Origin: Acidobacteriota bacterium
Lineage (GTDB): Bacteria; Acidobacteriota; Terriglobia; Terriglobales; Acidobacteriaceae
Length of the DNA: 5,459 nucleotides
Direction: 5' to 3'
Assembly (NCBI GenBank): GCA_021810735.1
Contig: JAJZIF010000299.1
Location: forward strand, 1 to 5,459
The position numbers and the translations under genes were made by a program. Of the stretch, positions 4,696-5,459 are shown piece by piece (the stretch's first letter is position 1; each line of letters begins with the position of its first letter). The notes below the pieces were generated by a model, which was not told where the DNA came from, ran no database searches, and worked only from the letters and a program-made list of their open reading frames with translations.

Positions 4696-5459
4696 GCACG
4701 CCCAAAACCGCCGTCATCATCGGCGCAGGCCCCGCCGGACTCACCGCGGCCCTTGAATTCGTCCGCCGCTCAGGTGTGCACCCCATCGTGCTCGAAGCCT
4801 CGCCCACTCTCATCGGCGGCATTTCCTGCACCATCCGGCACAATGGCAACCGCATGGACATCGGCGGCCACCGCTTCTTCTCAAAATCCGACCGCGTCAT
4901 GCAGTGGTGGACCGATCTCATGCCCATCGCCGGCGATCAGGCCGGCGAAGCCGAAGCTGCCATCCGCTACCAGGGCAAAGAGCGTCACATCTCCGTCCAC
5001 GCCGGTGCCTCCGCCAGCGACGACCTCGTCATGCTTGTCCGCCCACGAAAGAGCCGCATTTATTTCCTGCGCAGCTTCTTCGACTATCCCCTGGCCCTCA
5101 ATGGCCAGACCATACGCCAGCTTGGCTTCGGCCGAATGACCAAAATCGGCTTCGGCTACCTTTACGCACGCCTCTTTCCGCGCAAAGAAGAGAAAACCCT
5201 CGAGGATTTCCTCATCAACCGCTTCGGCACCGAGCTCTACCTCACCTTCTTCAAGTCCTATACGGAAAAAGTCTGGGGCGTGCCCTGCGATCAGATCAGC
5301 GCCGAGTGGGGCGCCCAGCGTATCAAGGGCCTTTCGCTCCGCTCCGCGCTCGCGCATTTCTTCAAGAAGGCCCTCAGCCGCAAAAAATCGACTGATCTTT
5401 CGCAGAAGGGCGTCGAAACCTCCCTCATCGAAAAATTTCTCTACCCCAAATACGGCCCC
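4692..5459 (+). CDS. FAD-dependent oxidoreductase, amine-oxidase / UDP-galactopyranose-mutase-like (3' truncated)
   Basis: The first 256 residues are present and the frame is still open at the window end. The Rossmann FAD-binding motif is at the N-terminus: [14 protein letters not shown] (7-20), with GxGxxG at 11-16, and the acidic residue closing the second strand, VLEA (33-36, Glu35). It is followed by [20 protein letters not shown] (41-60) and [13 protein letters not shown] (61-73), the hallmark of the flavoprotein group annotated as NAD(P)/FAD oxidoreductases next to glycan and lipid genes. The segment [19 protein letters not shown] (169-187) and KVWGVP (193-198) also fit; the window ends inside a YPKYGP motif. 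Relatives are around 500 residues, so about half is missing. The start at 4692 matches the family N-terminus but lacks a Shine-Dalgarno. The substrate is unknown. Its place after hpnI suggests, without proving, a role in envelope lipid or sugar modification. UDP-galactopyranose mutase proper, protoporphyrinogen oxidase-like and carotenoid/squalene-desaturase-like enzymes are the alternatives. Confidence 0.85.
   Translation, partial: MSTPKTAVIIGAGPAGLTAALEFVRRSGVHPIVLEASPTLIGGISCTIRHNGNRMDIGGHRFFSKSDRVMQWWTDLMPIAGDQAGEAEAAIRYQGKERHISVHAGASASDDLVMLVRPRKSRIYFLRSFFDYPLALNGQTIRQLGFGRMTKIGFGYLYARLFPRKEEKTLEDFLINRFGTELYLTFFKSYTEKVWGVPCDQISAEWGAQRIKGLSLRSALAHFFKKALSRKKSTDLSQKGVETSLIEKFLYPKYGP

Noticed and set aside
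1..5459. CRISPR arrays, tRNA or rRNA genes, insertion sequences
   Set aside because: No regular repeats, cloverleaf-like sequences, transposase-like proteins or terminal inverted repeats were seen.

Overview
The window looks like chromosomal DNA from an Acidobacteriota bacterium (Terriglobia/Acidobacteriaceae-like). This is an inference from three things: the HspR and DnaJ sequences, the C/G-rich third codon positions from about 1.07 kb onward, and a hopanoid-type HpnI glycosyltransferase. No sequence search was possible. All recognisable genes lie on the + strand.

Left part (1-945): base composition is clearly lower in GC (about 48% over the first 240 bases by hand count) than in the chaperone genes that follow. 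It holds the 3' end of an unrecognised gene (to 224) and a complete type II toxin-antitoxin pair in toxin-first order, higB (302-586) and higA (592-945). This part looks like accessory, probably acquired DNA.

Middle part (946-3305): a 128-base gap with a possible hairpin and a tiny Cys-rich ORF precedes dnaJ (1074-2264), a full-length type A J-protein with an intact set of eight zinc-binding cysteines. A GNAT acetyltransferase gene (2280-2783) follows 15 bases later with its own good ribosome-binding site. After a 126-base gap containing a candidate promoter and a weak HAIR-like element comes hspR (2910-3305), the MerR-family heat-shock repressor. dnaK and grpE are not in the window.

Right part (3306-5459): one base after the hspR stop, apparently from a TTG start, begins a membrane-bound family 2/21-type glycosyltransferase resembling HpnI of hopanoid side-chain synthesis (3307-4590). 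A 101-base gap then carries two small hairpins and a 19-codon ORF whose TGA overlaps the ATG of the last gene. That gene is an FAD-dependent oxidoreductase of the amine-oxidase/UDP-galactopyranose-mutase-like group (4692 to beyond the window end).

Working together (inference): DnaJ and HspR form the stress-response core, with HspR probably repressing chaperone genes and perhaps its own. The near-zero hspR-hpnI spacing suggests that a membrane-lipid glycosylation gene is co-expressed with the heat-shock repressor. The oxidoreductase may belong to the same envelope-lipid or glycan pathway. No clearly new system is evident. The most unusual points are the hspR-hpnI junction and the overlapping mini-ORF before the oxidoreductase.
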